In this document: positions 25,383-34,724 of the stretch, one piece after another
Numbering within the stretch: the stretch's first letter is position 1
Layout of the letters: each line of letters begins with the position of its first letter
Source of the DNA: an uncultured Bacteroidales bacterium
GTDB lineage: Bacteria > Bacteroidota > Bacteroidia > Bacteroidales > Paludibacteraceae
Length of the DNA stretch: 36,984 nucleotides
Direction: 5' to 3'
Assembly: GCA_903911085.1 (NCBI GenBank)
Contig: CAIWCC010000120.1
Coordinates: 1-36,984 of the forward strand
The notes under the pieces: generated by a model
The model's database searches: none
Seen by the model: the letters and a program-made list of their open reading frames with translations, nothing else
What the model was told of the DNA's origin: nothing
Program-made: the position numbers and the translations under genes

Positions 25383-28300
25383 TTAATCTATAACAATCAA
25401 CTTATTATAGACAGAGCAAATATCGTGTGTATGCGTTTTTAGTGTAATGCAATACATGTAAACTCCAGCTTTTACTTTGCTGCCTGAATCGGCTGACAAA
25501 TCCCAAGTTAAGTTATCTATCGACGATTCACAGATTGATTTGATTTTACGCCCTGAAATATCAAATATATCTACAGTAGCTTTAATAATTGCTTCGACAC
25601 TACTATTATTCACTACAAAACGTGTTTGATTATTAACCGGATTTGGAAAGTTTGCTGCTTTAAAACCAGTCGAACTGGTTAGTTGATGAATGCCACTTTT
25701 CATATCAGTACCTCCTACGATAAAATTTTCGAAATAACCATTTGCTTCATTATTATTGGTTTCATCCTGAGCATAATAAATAATACGTCCGGTTCCAAAA
25801 GTTAAATTAATATCATTAGGCATTTTCAATGGAATACTAAAAGTCCCATCAACAACAGCAACATCTCCAGTATATAATGCCACAGGACGGTCGGAAAACA
25901 CATAAGTAGTGCCATCTTTGTCGTTGTCAAGGGTTGTAATCCTTTGTATCTTATCAAACAATTCCACGTGTAGATTTCCATTAAAGCCTGATACCAGATT
26001 GCCACTTTCATCAGCTATAATGCCCTTAATGGTATTAATTGATTGTGCTTTTAAAGTATCTGCACCAAATACCGTACTTTTATTTATGCTGTTGGTTATG
26101 ACCTTATATTCAGTAGGAAAATTAAGTATTAATGCTGGATCACCCAAATAAGTGTATAACAATTTGTTTATTTCAGGTCCTAACTGATTCTTTGCCAATC
26201 TAATCGCATCTCCCATACGAAGTTGTTTTCCATTCACTTTTTTGAATAAATTACTGCAAAACGCATTATTCAAATTGAAATTCTGAGATGCCCAAGACAA
26301 TCTTGTTGGAGATAGAACTCCAATACCACCTCCTACGGGATTAAGCAATACATTCTCACCAGCTGAAACATTCTTTATATCAAACTTATTGAAATCAGCT
26401 GTTGCACACATCCAAATTGGTAAGTTGGTATTTTTCAAACTTGAAATATCATCAACTGTTATAATTTTCTCGTTTGCCAGCGCATAAGGACCACCATGGC
26501 CGGTATAATTAAACATCAGCAAACCTGATTGTAATAGATTCATCAACTTGGATTTTGCTTCAGGATAAGAATTACCAGTTGATGAATTTTGCCGTTTATA
26601 AGTGTCCATAAAAATTTTATTTATCTTGAAAGCAGGAACAGTTCTTTCTACAATTGCTGCTACACTATCGGCCTGCTTTGCATGTAAACCAGTATCGCCA
26701 TCATCGGCCAAAAAGCAAAGATTATTTTTCCAATTTCCTTTTATCGAATTATTCATATAAGCAATCGTTTTATTAACCACATCAGTTGCTTGTTGAACTG
26801 TTGTTACCGGAAAACGACCAACTCCGATATCCATTAAATCAGAATGTAGTTGAGTTCCTTCATTATCATCCAAAAAAGCAAAATAATCATCTGTTAAATA
26901 AGATAAAACTTCATCCAACGAATTTTCGGTTTGATAAGTCAGAATTAAATTATCGCCCGAATCGGTTAATATCTTTCGGTTGTCAAAAGAACCTCGTCCA
27001 AAAAGCAGCAGATATTTTGGATTTCCAACCGTATTGTTTGCAGTTATCGCACGGTCACGAAGCATTTTCATTATTCGGCGATAAGCTGTGGCATCAGGAG
27101 TTCCCGAAGAGAATTCGTTATAAACCTGATCGGTGGTAACCACTGCCACCGTCATATTATCTTTTTGACGATGAGCTTGTGCCAGCGTTTCTGCCTGAGT
27201 TACAAAATCGGGATGCGTTAAAATTACCATATCGGCTTGTGCAATTCCGTGTAGATTTTGGTTGGGCACTATTCCAACGATTTCTGGTTTTGCAAAACTA
27301 GCAAAAGCTGTCGGGTCAATGGCAATATATTGGTTTACTTCATTACTGGATGCAATAAAACTCACTTTACCATCGATAGTTTCAGTTATCATATTGCCAA
27401 TATTTGCAGGATCAGTTACATCCCAGATTTTAATATTGGCATTCGCATCACTTAATAAGTATTTACTAAATGTATTTGTGCCAAGAAAATCAACGTTTTG
27501 AAATGGCATAACCGAACCGACCATTTTCAGTTGGCATCTGACATTCACTTCGAGATAATTCAAATAACCAATTGAAGCGGATGCTGGTTTATCGTAATTC
27601 AGAGTCAATCCAAAGTTAGCATTTTGAGGTGTAAACGAAAAAACAGAAGAGATACCTTTGCCTTTTTCATAAAAATATCCTAATGCACTTTTTGGAACAC
27701 CAAGTGTTTTAGGCTGTTGTCCGTTTAATTTTAATGTAAATACAGATGCAATGGAAGATGCAGCGGCAACATCAAGCCGTACGATCGTTGAATTTGTTAA
27801 TACGGGATTTGGAAAAGTAAAGGGTAAACTATATGTTGTTACAGCATCAAATATTTCGCCGTAAAATTCTTTCCCAGAATTTGTTATATTTATTAAATCT
27901 TTTTCATATACCTTATAATCAACAAACTCTTCCACTGGATGAATCGTTGGAGACCCCTGCAAAACAATGGTTTTATCCAAAATTTTCTTCCCATGTCCAG
28001 CATCAGAAGTAACAAAATAATATCCAGCATTAGAATACGTATTCGACTGATGAGTAAACATACCTTTGGTTGCATCGTACGACCATCGGTTGACTCCCTG
28101 CGCATAAAATAAAATATAATCGCCAGCATTAAAATCGCCATCTTTTCCTTTTTCCATCCAAATAGCTGTTTCGGGCAAATCATCATCTTTATTCAACGCT
28201 AAACTCTGATTCAAAACTCCTCCTCCATATCCAAAAATACGAACATTGGCAGGATCAATTCCCATCGAAGTCAAATCTTCAAAAGTTAGTTTATAAACTC

Positions 28301-28514
28301 CAGTGTCTGTAATGCGTACTTTTACAAATTTACCTTGTGCTAAAACAGAATTTGCAGAATAAGTTGGAAGTGATTGTATTGATGATTGAACTGCTACTTT
28401 ACAATTCTCAACTTCATTCAAATTTAATTTACTGAGTGAATTCAATAGTAACTGAGCATTTAAAGTTGAATTTATCAATGCCAAAATGGCAATTAGAAAA
28501 ATTTTGTTTTTCAT
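25383..28514 (-). CDS. porU: PorU-like type IX secretion C25 protease with altered catalytic site
   Basis: The 1043-aa product has a signal peptide (MKNKIFLIAILALINSTLNA), a PorU-type N-terminal part (DTGVYKLTFEDLTSMGID, VRIFGYGGG, WMEKGKDGDFNAGDYILFYA) and a gingipain-like C25 domain with YTGHGG (catalytic His673). It ends in a type A sorting domain (NFPNPVNNQTRF, VDIFDISGRKI, KAGVYMY), which PorU is known to keep. PorU is the outer-membrane sortase that removes sorting domains from T9SS cargo. In the place where the family has Cys, WMTASCD or TATCDF type, this protein reads WMCATADF: the aligned residue, 33 after the His as in gingipains, is Ala706, and a Cys lies three residues earlier (Cys703). 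The ATG at 28514 fits the signal peptide; an upstream in-frame ATG at 28622 does not. Confidence 0.85.
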   Translation of the reverse strand: MKNKIFLIAILALINSTLNAQLLLNSLSKLNLNEVENCKVAVQSSIQSLPTYSANSVLAQGKFVKVRITDTGVYKLTFEDLTSMGIDPANVRIFGYGGGVLNQSLALNKDDDLPETAIWMEKGKDGDFNAGDYILFYAQGVNRWSYDATKGMFTHQSNTYSNAGYYFVTSDAGHGKKILDKTIVLQGSPTIHPVEEFVDYKVYEKDLINITNSGKEFYGEIFDAVTTYSLPFTFPNPVLTNSTIVRLDVAAASSIASVFTLKLNGQQPKTLGVPKSALGYFYEKGKGISSVFSFTPQNANFGLTLNYDKPASASIGYLNYLEVNVRCQLKMVGSVMPFQNVDFLGTNTFSKYLLSDANANIKIWDVTDPANIGNMITETIDGKVSFIASSNEVNQYIAIDPTAFASFAKPEIVGIVPNQNLHGIAQADMVILTHPDFVTQAETLAQAHRQKDNMTVAVVTTDQVYNEFSSGTPDATAYRRIMKMLRDRAITANNTVGNPKYLLLFGRGSFDNRKILTDSGDNLILTYQTENSLDEVLSYLTDDYFAFLDDNEGTQLHSDLMDIGVGRFPVTTVQQATDVVNKTIAYMNNSIKGNWKNNLCFLADDGDTGLHAKQADSVAAIVERTVPAFKINKIFMDTYKRQNSSTGNSYPEAKSKLMNLLQSGLLMFNYTGHGGPYALANEKIITVDDISSLKNTNLPIWMCATADFNKFDIKNVSAGENVLLNPVGGGIGVLSPTRLSWASQNFNLNNAFCSNLFKKVNGKQLRMGDAIRLAKNQLGPEINKLLYTYLGDPALILNFPTEYKVITNSINKSTVFGADTLKAQSINTIKGIIADESGNLVSGFNGNLHVELFDKIQRITTLDNDKDGTTYVFSDRPVALYTGDVAVVDGTFSIPLKMPNDINLTFGTGRIIYYAQDETNNNEANGYFENFIVGGTDMKSGIHQLTSSTGFKAANFPNPVNNQTRFVVNNSSVEAIIKATVDIFDISGRKIKSICESSIDNLTWDLSADSGSKVKAGVYMYCITLKTHTHDICSVYNKLIVID

Positions 28515-29174
28515 TCGATTAAGAATTTGATTTAAAATATTAAATTTAAACATATTATATATTAACGCAATTGGGTACAAATTATTATAATTCATAAAAA
28601 GCAAATTTTCTTCCTGTCCCACAGGATATATCCATCATTATATTTGCAAATAATGTTAGTACGTTGTAGTTTTTTTTTCAATCCCAACTTTTATATTCTT
28701 AAGAATCAACACTCAGCGTAGTTAATTTTAATCAGTTCATAAAAAGCTTTTTTTATCGGAATGCAATTCCTCTTAGTACATAGAGTGTGATTGAAAAAAT
28801 CCCGCCCAACAGTGTTCAACTTTAATTAGCTAATCAATACATTCGCGAGGAAAAGATGTATTGTTGATAATATGAAATATATGGTTTTTCTGTAATTTAA
28901 CACGACTAACCATACAGTGATTTATTTTGTTTGAAAAACTATTCAATTTACAAATATTAAATTTCGTCAAAGATAAATACATTTTATTAAATATGCTAAT
29001 TATTTTGAAACTAAATTAATAATGTCAAGTAATCTTTTTTTGATGTTGGAATATGTTGGTTGGAGTTTGGCGTTGTGGTGCATAAATTTATTCAAATTGT
29101 AGTATAAACTGACTATGGTTTAGCTTATTTTGACTGTATATTTTGTATGAAAAACTTTTTAAAACACCAACGGC
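28515..29174. other. Gene-free stretch upstream of the PorU-like gene
   Basis: About 650 AT-rich bases with no credible gene on either strand. The upstream region of the minus-strand protease gene must be here, but I see no clear -7 box. Only short imperfect palindromes such as CCTGTCCCACAGG (near 28612) stand out. Confidence 0.5.
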
Positions 29175-29783
29175 GTAGATGTACGCGGTAGTGTTTGAGT
29201 AACTATTTTGCAGCGGCGTACATGTACAAAACTGCTGATGTTAAAATATTTTGTATTGGCGTACAAGTACGCGGTTATGTTTGAGTAACTAAAATGCACC
29301 TTTGTACATGTACGCCGAAGCTGATGTTAAAAAATATTGCCTTTTGTACATGTACGCAGAGCCCGATGTTAATATATATTGCCTGTTGTACATGTACGTC
29401 GTACCCGATGTTAAAATAAAACATAGTGGCGTACATGTACGCGGGTATGTTTGAGTAACTAAAATGCACCTTTGTACATGTACGCCGAGCCAGATGTTAA
29501 AATAAACATGCTTTTGTACATGTACACCGAGGCCGATGTTAAAAAATATTGCCTTTTGTACATGTACGCCGACCCCGTTGTAAAATAAAACATGCTTTTG
29601 TACATGTACGCGGGTATGTTTGAGTAACTGAAATGCACCTTTGTACATGTACGCCGTGCCCGATGTTAAAATAAAACATGCTTTTGTACATGTACGCCGA
29701 TGGTCGATGTTAAAATAAAACATACTTTTGTACATGTACAAAAATGTAGAATATTAAAATAAGTTGTGTTTTTGTACCTTTTT
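29175..29783. repeat. 42-44-bp tandem array with a palindromic GTACATGTAC core, about 14 units
   Basis: The core GTACATGTAC, a perfect 10-bp palindrome, recurs at 29218, 29304, 29346, 29388, 29431, 29474, 29516, 29558, 29600, 29643, 29686 and 29730. Near-matches are at 29175 and 29261, and a decayed one near 29774. Spacing is 42-44 bases throughout. Spacers are of three related kinds (gcgggtatgtttgagtaact..., gatgttaaaataaaacat..., gatgttaaaaaatattgcc...). The first kind recurs every fourth unit (29261, 29431, 29600), giving a period of about 170 bases. Frames of over 60 codons run through it, but the palindrome reads without stop in every frame. Confidence 0.9.
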
Positions 29784-29890
29784 TTCTACTGTTACTGTCA
29801 TTTTTTTGCTTACTTTTGTGAGATTGGAATTCATAGAATTGCAACTAAGTAATGGACATAATACAATGTCGAATAAATAAAAAAGAATAG

Positions 29891-30098
29891 CACGCGGATT
29901 ACACTGATTAAGCGGATAAATATGGATAATATATTAACGGATTGAGAACTGATTAAAGTCATGTAAACATGACTGATAATAGCTAAGCTATTGTAAATTA
30001 CTTACTAAGTTGATCTTCGAATCCGATTTATCGGAATCAACGGGAGATAATTAAAATCCATTTTTTTTTATCCGCTTAATTTGCGTTTATCCGCGTCC
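29891..30098. repeat. Element with long inverted ends (acgcggatt...agcggataaa)
   Basis: Left arm 29891-29920 (CACGCGGATTACACTGATTA, then AGCGGATAAA) pairs with right arm 30069-30098 (TATCCGCTTAATTTGCGTTT, then ATCCGCGTCC), about 30 bases with a few mismatches. The centre has smaller palindromes (CATGTAAACATG, ATAGCTAAGCTAT, CGATTTATCGG). Similar 'gcggattacgcggata' sequences are widespread intergenic repeats in several phyla. No gene. Confidence 0.6.
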
Positions 30099-30114
30099 CA
30101 TTTTTTTTTAATAC

Positions 30115-30523
30115 AATAGACTTTATATAGATTAGTATACTATGTGATTTAAAATTATTGTTGTCTGGTAAAAACAAAAGAAAAAATAATGTCGCTCCTA
30201 GGGAGCTCTGGCAACACTTGTAACTTATTGACTACCATAATGTCGCTTCTCCGAAGCTATTTATAAAAAGTCCCATTGGGACGAAATTATGGTAGAAAAT
30301 ATGCAAAAACAAAATCTAAGCCCCATCGGGGCGAAATTATCTCAAAGCATTATTGGAAGCGGTTTTTCAGATGAAAATTAAAAGTTTATCGGACAACAAT
30401 AATTTAAAATAAAAGATTAACCACTAAGTCACTAAACTTAGTGTAATTTAGTGTAACTTAGTGTCTAATCTAAAATTTCTGTTTTTGAGAGCTATAAACG
30501 TTTAATCTATATAAACTCTAATA
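30115..30523. repeat. Dispersed repeat family 2, copy B, split by a MITE
   Basis: Starts AATAGACTTTATATAGATTA (identical to copy A at 20076) and ends TAATCTATATAAACTCTAAT, its inverted counterpart. The MITE at 30156-30401 splits it. With the MITE and one target copy removed, it continues GATTTAAAATAAAAGATTAA then CCACTAAGTCACTAA and CTTAGTGTAATTTAGTGTAA, closely matching copy C near 34370-34600. Confidence 0.7.
30156..30401. mobile_element. 246-bp MITE-like element, copy 2, nested in repeat family 2
   Basis: Ends ATTGTTGTCTGGTAAA and TTTATCGGACAACAAT form an inverted repeat. It is flanked by ATTTAAAAT at 30147-30155 and 30402-30410. It has the same four hairpins and nearly the same sequence as 16669-16914. 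The unoccupied target GATTTAAAATAAAA, with matching flanks, is found at about 34368-34381. Confidence 0.88.
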
Positions 30524-30675
30524 AATACGATAATATTTACTTACACTTACTTATGTTATGGCAGGTATTAAATTCAATTGTATAATTTGAAACTTACTGA
30601 TTTGAAACTTTAGTTTTGCGAGTGAACAATAAAATACAAATAACGGTTATTATACAAACAAAAAATATTATTCCA

Positions 30676-31296
30676 ATGAAAAAAATCTTTATTTTATCAA
30701 TTATCACACTTGGTTTAACTCTGTATTCGAATAATTTGGCGGCACAAGAAACCATGATTTCGAAAGTACCAAAACAAATAAGTTTTGAGGCTGGTTATAG
30801 AAATGTGTTTACACTTATCGACAAAAGTGCAATTTCATTTTTGAATCCAACTTCAACAGGTATGAATGAAGCTACTCATGGTTATGGTTTTTTGTTCGAT
30901 TATGCATGGAAGTTGAGTGGACTTGATGGAAAAAAGCCAGCCATATTTATAACTGTGCCAATTGGTTATACGGTAATGATGCCCGATAACAGTGCTTCTA
31001 AAAGTTTATCAATGCTTAATTATGGTTGGACAGTTCGTCATGAATTGGCATGCAATAAAAAAGTTGTACCGTTTGTTGGGTATGGCTTATTGTTGAATAC
31101 TTTGAAGATAGATGGAACTGAGGGTGGGGTAATGGGTCATCAAACACAATTTGAAGGCGGTGTCAATCTTAATACCAATTCCAGACTGAAGTATTTTGCA
31201 AAATTACAATGCAGCTATACCTCTTTTCCCAAACTTGGTGCCAAAGAACGAATTCATTTTATGTTTGCCGATTTAAGAGTTGGGGTAAGATTTTAG
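30676..31296 (+). CDS. Small outer-membrane beta-barrel protein, unassigned
   Basis: The 206-aa product has a signal peptide (MKKIFILSIITLGLTLYSNN, cut after LAAQ) followed by alternating strands (ISFEAGYRNVF, HGYGFLFDYAWKL, MLNYGWTVRHELA, VVPFVGYGLLLN, KYFAKLQCSYTSFP). It ends in MFADLRVGVRF, the C-terminal aromatic residue typical of outer-membrane barrels. It is probably an eight-stranded porin-like protein of unknown role. The ATG at 30676 is preferred over an upstream TTG because it opens the signal peptide. It is isolated, with repeat DNA on both sides. Confidence 0.7.
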   Translation: MKKIFILSIITLGLTLYSNNLAAQETMISKVPKQISFEAGYRNVFTLIDKSAISFLNPTSTGMNEATHGYGFLFDYAWKLSGLDGKKPAIFITVPIGYTVMMPDNSASKSLSMLNYGWTVRHELACNKKVVPFVGYGLLLNTLKIDGTEGGVMGHQTQFEGGVNLNTNSRLKYFAKLQCSYTSFPKLGAKERIHFMFADLRVGVRF

Positions 31297-31460
31297 AACC
31301 TAGACATTAGAGCCAAGAGCAAAGACTTTAGAACAAAGATTTTAGAGCCAAGACTTTAGAGCCAAGAACCAAGATTTTAGAGCCAAGAACCAAGAGCAAA
31401 GACTTAGAACAAAGACTTTAGAACAAAGACTTTAGAACAAAGAACCAAGATTAAAGACTG
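31297..31460. repeat. Purine-rich minisatellite (tttagaacaaagac / ttagagccaagaac)
   Basis: Directly after the barrel gene, short units of about 14-20 bases, variants of ttagaRCcaagaac and tttagaacaaagac, repeat about ten times. It is followed by a run of ttaattatcaatta repeats up to about 31540. No gene is present. Confidence 0.7.
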
Positions 31461-31542
31461 TACAATTGGTTTTGTTTCTACACCCATACCCAAATTACTA
31501 AATATTAATTATTAATTATCAATTATTAATTATTAATTATTC

Positions 31543-34188
31543 TCACATTCCTTGCCTTCTTAAATAGCCCACATACCTGCATATTTCACCGTCTGCCGAC
31601 ACACCTTCAATAATTATAGAATAATTGTTGGCTTTGTCGGCCGTGTAGAATTTTACTTGTACATTTCCAGTACTATCAGTAACTAATCTAGGATTCCAAT
31701 AAATGGTGGTACGCAAGTCGGGTTTGGTGTCTAAGCGCACACTGTCAATTTGATATTTTGGCACATAAAATTCAACTGGCTTCTGGTATCCCAATGGTTT
31801 AACTATAGCTAAACTTGGTGATACGCCAGCTTTTTGAATATAGCCTTTTTTAAGAGTAATAGCTATTACACCATTTCCACCTCGTAGACCAAAAATAGCT
31901 GCGCTTGCACCTTTGAAAACCGTAATTTCTTCAACATCATTAGTGGTAAGGTATGAAATTTCTTCGGTACCTTCGGTTTCGATATTATCAATCATTATCA
32001 TGGGTTGCCCTTGACTACCACGTATTGATATTTGATCGCCCATAACCATTACTCCAGCTATGGTGGACAGAATGCTCATGATGGACATGTTGGGGCTTCT
32101 TTCAAGAGTTTCGGCTGTGAGTTGCGAATCGCCCATTCCCGAATAATAATTTGATTCCGATTCGGACTTCTTTTTTTGTCCTGTAATTGTTACTTCGCCC
32201 AGATTCACTACCCGCATTCCACCTTCGTAATAGTATTTTTCTTTACTCAATCTTAAGTATTCTTTAGGTGCAATGTTTTCAACTCGTGGCGATGGTAGTA
32301 TGTTAAACGGTTTTGGAAACTCGTCATTGTCTGGTATTATTTCTACATCGGTTAGGCTTTTCCGTTTTTTAGCTTTTAAAATAAAGGAAGTGCTATCCGG
32401 AAATTCAATTCCATCTATCAAGTAGCGTCCTAAGCTATCAGTTTGACATAATTTGACTGTGCCTTTGTAGGGCGAAAGCATTATTATGCCACAATTTTTA
32501 GATGGTTTGTTCAGCAAATTCATTACTTTGCCCGAAAGTGCTTGTCCAATTTCCAAATAAAAAGTCGGGGTTTTGTGCTTTCCTTTTACAACTTCAGCTG
32601 TGTTGAATCGCCTCCAAGCTTGGGTGAGCATCAATACGTCCATTTTTTCGCGCGATATGGTGTTGTTTTCCAAAAAATATCCTGCAGGGTTTTCTACATG
32701 TCCTTTTAAGTCGGATGTGAGCAATAAGTTGCTTAAAATATTGTCTGCCAATGAATCTGTTTTCACAGTCTTGCTGTCGGTTACACTTATTGAAAAATTG
32801 CCAACAATAGGTTTTGCAACGTATGAATTAATATTGATATTTAAAATTACTGAGTCGCGTTCGCGGTAAATATCTTTGTTCGATTGTAGTTTAAAAATAG
32901 GTGTTGTAGTTGCTTTTACAAAACAAAGTCGCTCGCAAAGTGTATTTTTGGCTGAGTCCACAATGGCAAATGAAACTATACCTTCGGGAAGCAATGATTC
33001 TGTGATTTGACCCACTAATGTTTTGATTGACTGCATTACAATTACTTTTCCACGAACATGAATTAGCATGAAAAGTGAGTTGTTTGGTATGGATGTTCTG
33101 TTTTGAATTTCGTAAAGAATTTTATCTTTGTTGTATGCAAAATGAATGCTGACTCCCTCGTTTTGCGATGCAGGTAGATTAAAACGTTTTTCATTACCTT
33201 TAGCCGATTTAACTATGGTGTAATAGCTTTCATTGGGTTGTGCCGAAATAATAAATTTCCCCATTCCATTATTAATTGACGAAAATTCTGTAATCTCTTC
33301 GCCTATTTTATTGTAAACTTTTCCTGAAACTTCTACCGATAAACCATCTGTGCCAATAGCTTTAAAAGCCATAGTTTGTAAATAGTTATTTAAAAACACA
33401 CCACTTTCGGGCAAAAATTGCACATCAAAGTCGTTGTTAAGATTCGGCAAATAAAATTTAGCGTTATACTTGTAATTGGGTTCATCTATCGATACTTCAA
33501 TGTTCTTTTTATTTGAAGTATTTGTAGAGTCGATGCTAATTTCAAAAGCTAATTTTCCTTCGGAATCGGTCACCGAGTTAATTTTCTTTTTGGGCGCATT
33601 TTTCCACACTTGGTTTATACGTACTTTTTGTCCAATTATAGGTTGGTCGTTGGCATTGGTTAACGACACCACTACAGGAGTTTTGCCGTTTACGGTAGTT
33701 CCGTAACTAATTTTACTTTGTGTACGGTCATCAATGCTGTTGCCAATATAAACACTTTTATTGAAAAAAAAGTCGCTGGTTGCATTTTGCATCCAATAAG
33801 TATAAGCACGCAAATTATAATATCCCGATGGAAGTTCTGGTTTAAGTTTAATGCAACCAGCAAAACACGACGAATCGTTACGAACTTTTATCCTATAGAA
33901 TGCCGAGTCCGATTTGTCGATAAGTTCTACGTAAATAAATTTGCTGAGTGAATTTGGGATGTGAGTTGTGGCATTAACCAAATAGCCCTTAAACCATATA
34001 TCTTCACCCGCATTGTAGTATGGTTTGTCGGTGTGTAAATACAATTTTTCCTGCGGTTGGTTGATCCATTGTCTGGAAAATTGATTGATTATTTTTGTTG
34101 TAAAGTCCTGTTCGTCAAGTTTCTGAGAATAGGTAGTAATTGGTAATAATAAACAAATAAAAAGTATTGTTTTATGTATATTATTCAT
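31543..34188 (-). CDS. MG2 domain / TonB-receptor plug domain protein
   Basis: The 881-aa product has a signal peptide (MNNIHKTILFICLLLPITTY, cut near SQ). An MG2-like macroglobulin domain follows (KLYLHTDKPYYNAGEDIWFK and GYYNLRAYTYWMQN), then several beta-sandwich regions, a CarboxypepD-like regulatory repeat (SGKVMNLLNKPSKNCGIIML) and a TonB plug domain at about 660-780 (LSTIAGVMVMGDQISIRGSQ and NGVIAITLKKGY). The last 100 residues are a beta domain (YWNPRLVTDSTGNVQVKFYT). There is no 22-strand barrel. Similar proteins are frequent in Bacteroidota and their role is not settled; a periplasmic or outer-membrane partner of nutrient uptake is possible. It has its own -7 box. Confidence 0.8.
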   Translation of the reverse strand: MNNIHKTILFICLLLPITTYSQKLDEQDFTTKIINQFSRQWINQPQEKLYLHTDKPYYNAGEDIWFKGYLVNATTHIPNSLSKFIYVELIDKSDSAFYRIKVRNDSSCFAGCIKLKPELPSGYYNLRAYTYWMQNATSDFFFNKSVYIGNSIDDRTQSKISYGTTVNGKTPVVVSLTNANDQPIIGQKVRINQVWKNAPKKKINSVTDSEGKLAFEISIDSTNTSNKKNIEVSIDEPNYKYNAKFYLPNLNNDFDVQFLPESGVFLNNYLQTMAFKAIGTDGLSVEVSGKVYNKIGEEITEFSSINNGMGKFIISAQPNESYYTIVKSAKGNEKRFNLPASQNEGVSIHFAYNKDKILYEIQNRTSIPNNSLFMLIHVRGKVIVMQSIKTLVGQITESLLPEGIVSFAIVDSAKNTLCERLCFVKATTTPIFKLQSNKDIYRERDSVILNININSYVAKPIVGNFSISVTDSKTVKTDSLADNILSNLLLTSDLKGHVENPAGYFLENNTISREKMDVLMLTQAWRRFNTAEVVKGKHKTPTFYLEIGQALSGKVMNLLNKPSKNCGIIMLSPYKGTVKLCQTDSLGRYLIDGIEFPDSTSFILKAKKRKSLTDVEIIPDNDEFPKPFNILPSPRVENIAPKEYLRLSKEKYYYEGGMRVVNLGEVTITGQKKKSESESNYYSGMGDSQLTAETLERSPNMSIMSILSTIAGVMVMGDQISIRGSQGQPMIMIDNIETEGTEEISYLTTNDVEEITVFKGASAAIFGLRGGNGVIAITLKKGYIQKAGVSPSLAIVKPLGYQKPVEFYVPKYQIDSVRLDTKPDLRTTIYWNPRLVTDSTGNVQVKFYTADKANNYSIIIEGVSADGEICRYVGYLRRQGM

Positions 34189-34241
34189 GTGAATTATTAT
34201 GGGTGAAAAGTAATTATGAAGAACTTATTTTGATAAGATGA

Positions 34242-34249
34242 CAAAAGTA
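34242..34249 (-). promoter_or_regulatory. -7 box TACTTTTG for the MG2/plug gene
   Basis: Minus-strand TACTTTTG fits TAnnTTTG and lies 53 bases upstream of the ATG at 34188. Confidence 0.5.
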
Positions 34250-34296
34250 ATGAAAATTATCATTAATAAAAAAAGAATGTTATTTGGGTTGTGTTT

Positions 34297-34682
34297 TAAT
34301 AGACTTTTTGCAGTTTAAAAAGTTTAATCAATTACAATAGATATTATATAGATTAGTGTACTATGTGATTTAAAATAAAATACTTACCGCTAAGTCACTA
34401 AGTGGATAAAGTTTAGTTACACTTAACGTTGGTTCACTAAGGTTATTTTAATCATTAATTATGAGAACACTAAGTTAAAACATAAATGTTTAAAAAAAAT
34501 CGAATGGTTTAAAAAAACATTTATGTTTTTTGCTTAGTGTTCTTAATTTGTAAAAATATTCTTTGTGAAACTTTGTGTAATTTAGTGTAACTTAGTGTCT
34601 AGTCTTAAATCTTTGTTTTTGAGAGAAATAATATAAACTGTAATAGACTTTCTGCCTATTAAAAAGTTTAATCAATTACAAT
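34297..34682. repeat. Dispersed repeat family 2, copy C, bracketed by a 42-bp direct repeat
   Basis: Copies of TAATAGACTTTTTGCAGTTT then AAAAAGTTTAATCAATTACA lie at 34297-34338 and, with few changes, at 34641-34682. Between them is family 2 sequence (AATAGATATTATATAGATTA from 34336, then the unoccupied MITE target, ACTTAGTG runs and the ACATAAATGTTT palindrome). Confidence 0.65.
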
Positions 34683-34724
34683 GTAAAATAGCTATAAAAA
34701 ACACAATTTTGATAAATACTCCTT

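Noticed and set aside
28515-28622. Longer N-terminus of the PorU-like protease
   Set aside because: The signal peptide begins at the ATG at 28514; the 36 added residues would put it inside the protein.
29275-29741. Minus-strand open frames of 64 and 150 codons giving repeated VHVQ, YMYK and TCTK peptides
   Set aside because: The palindromic core has no stop in any frame and unit length varies between 42 and 44, so the frames drift; the peptide is a by-product of the repeat.
29175-29783. CRISPR array
   Set aside because: Regular spacing and a short repeat are present, but the core is only 10 bp, the spacers are themselves conserved in a few types, and no cas gene is near.
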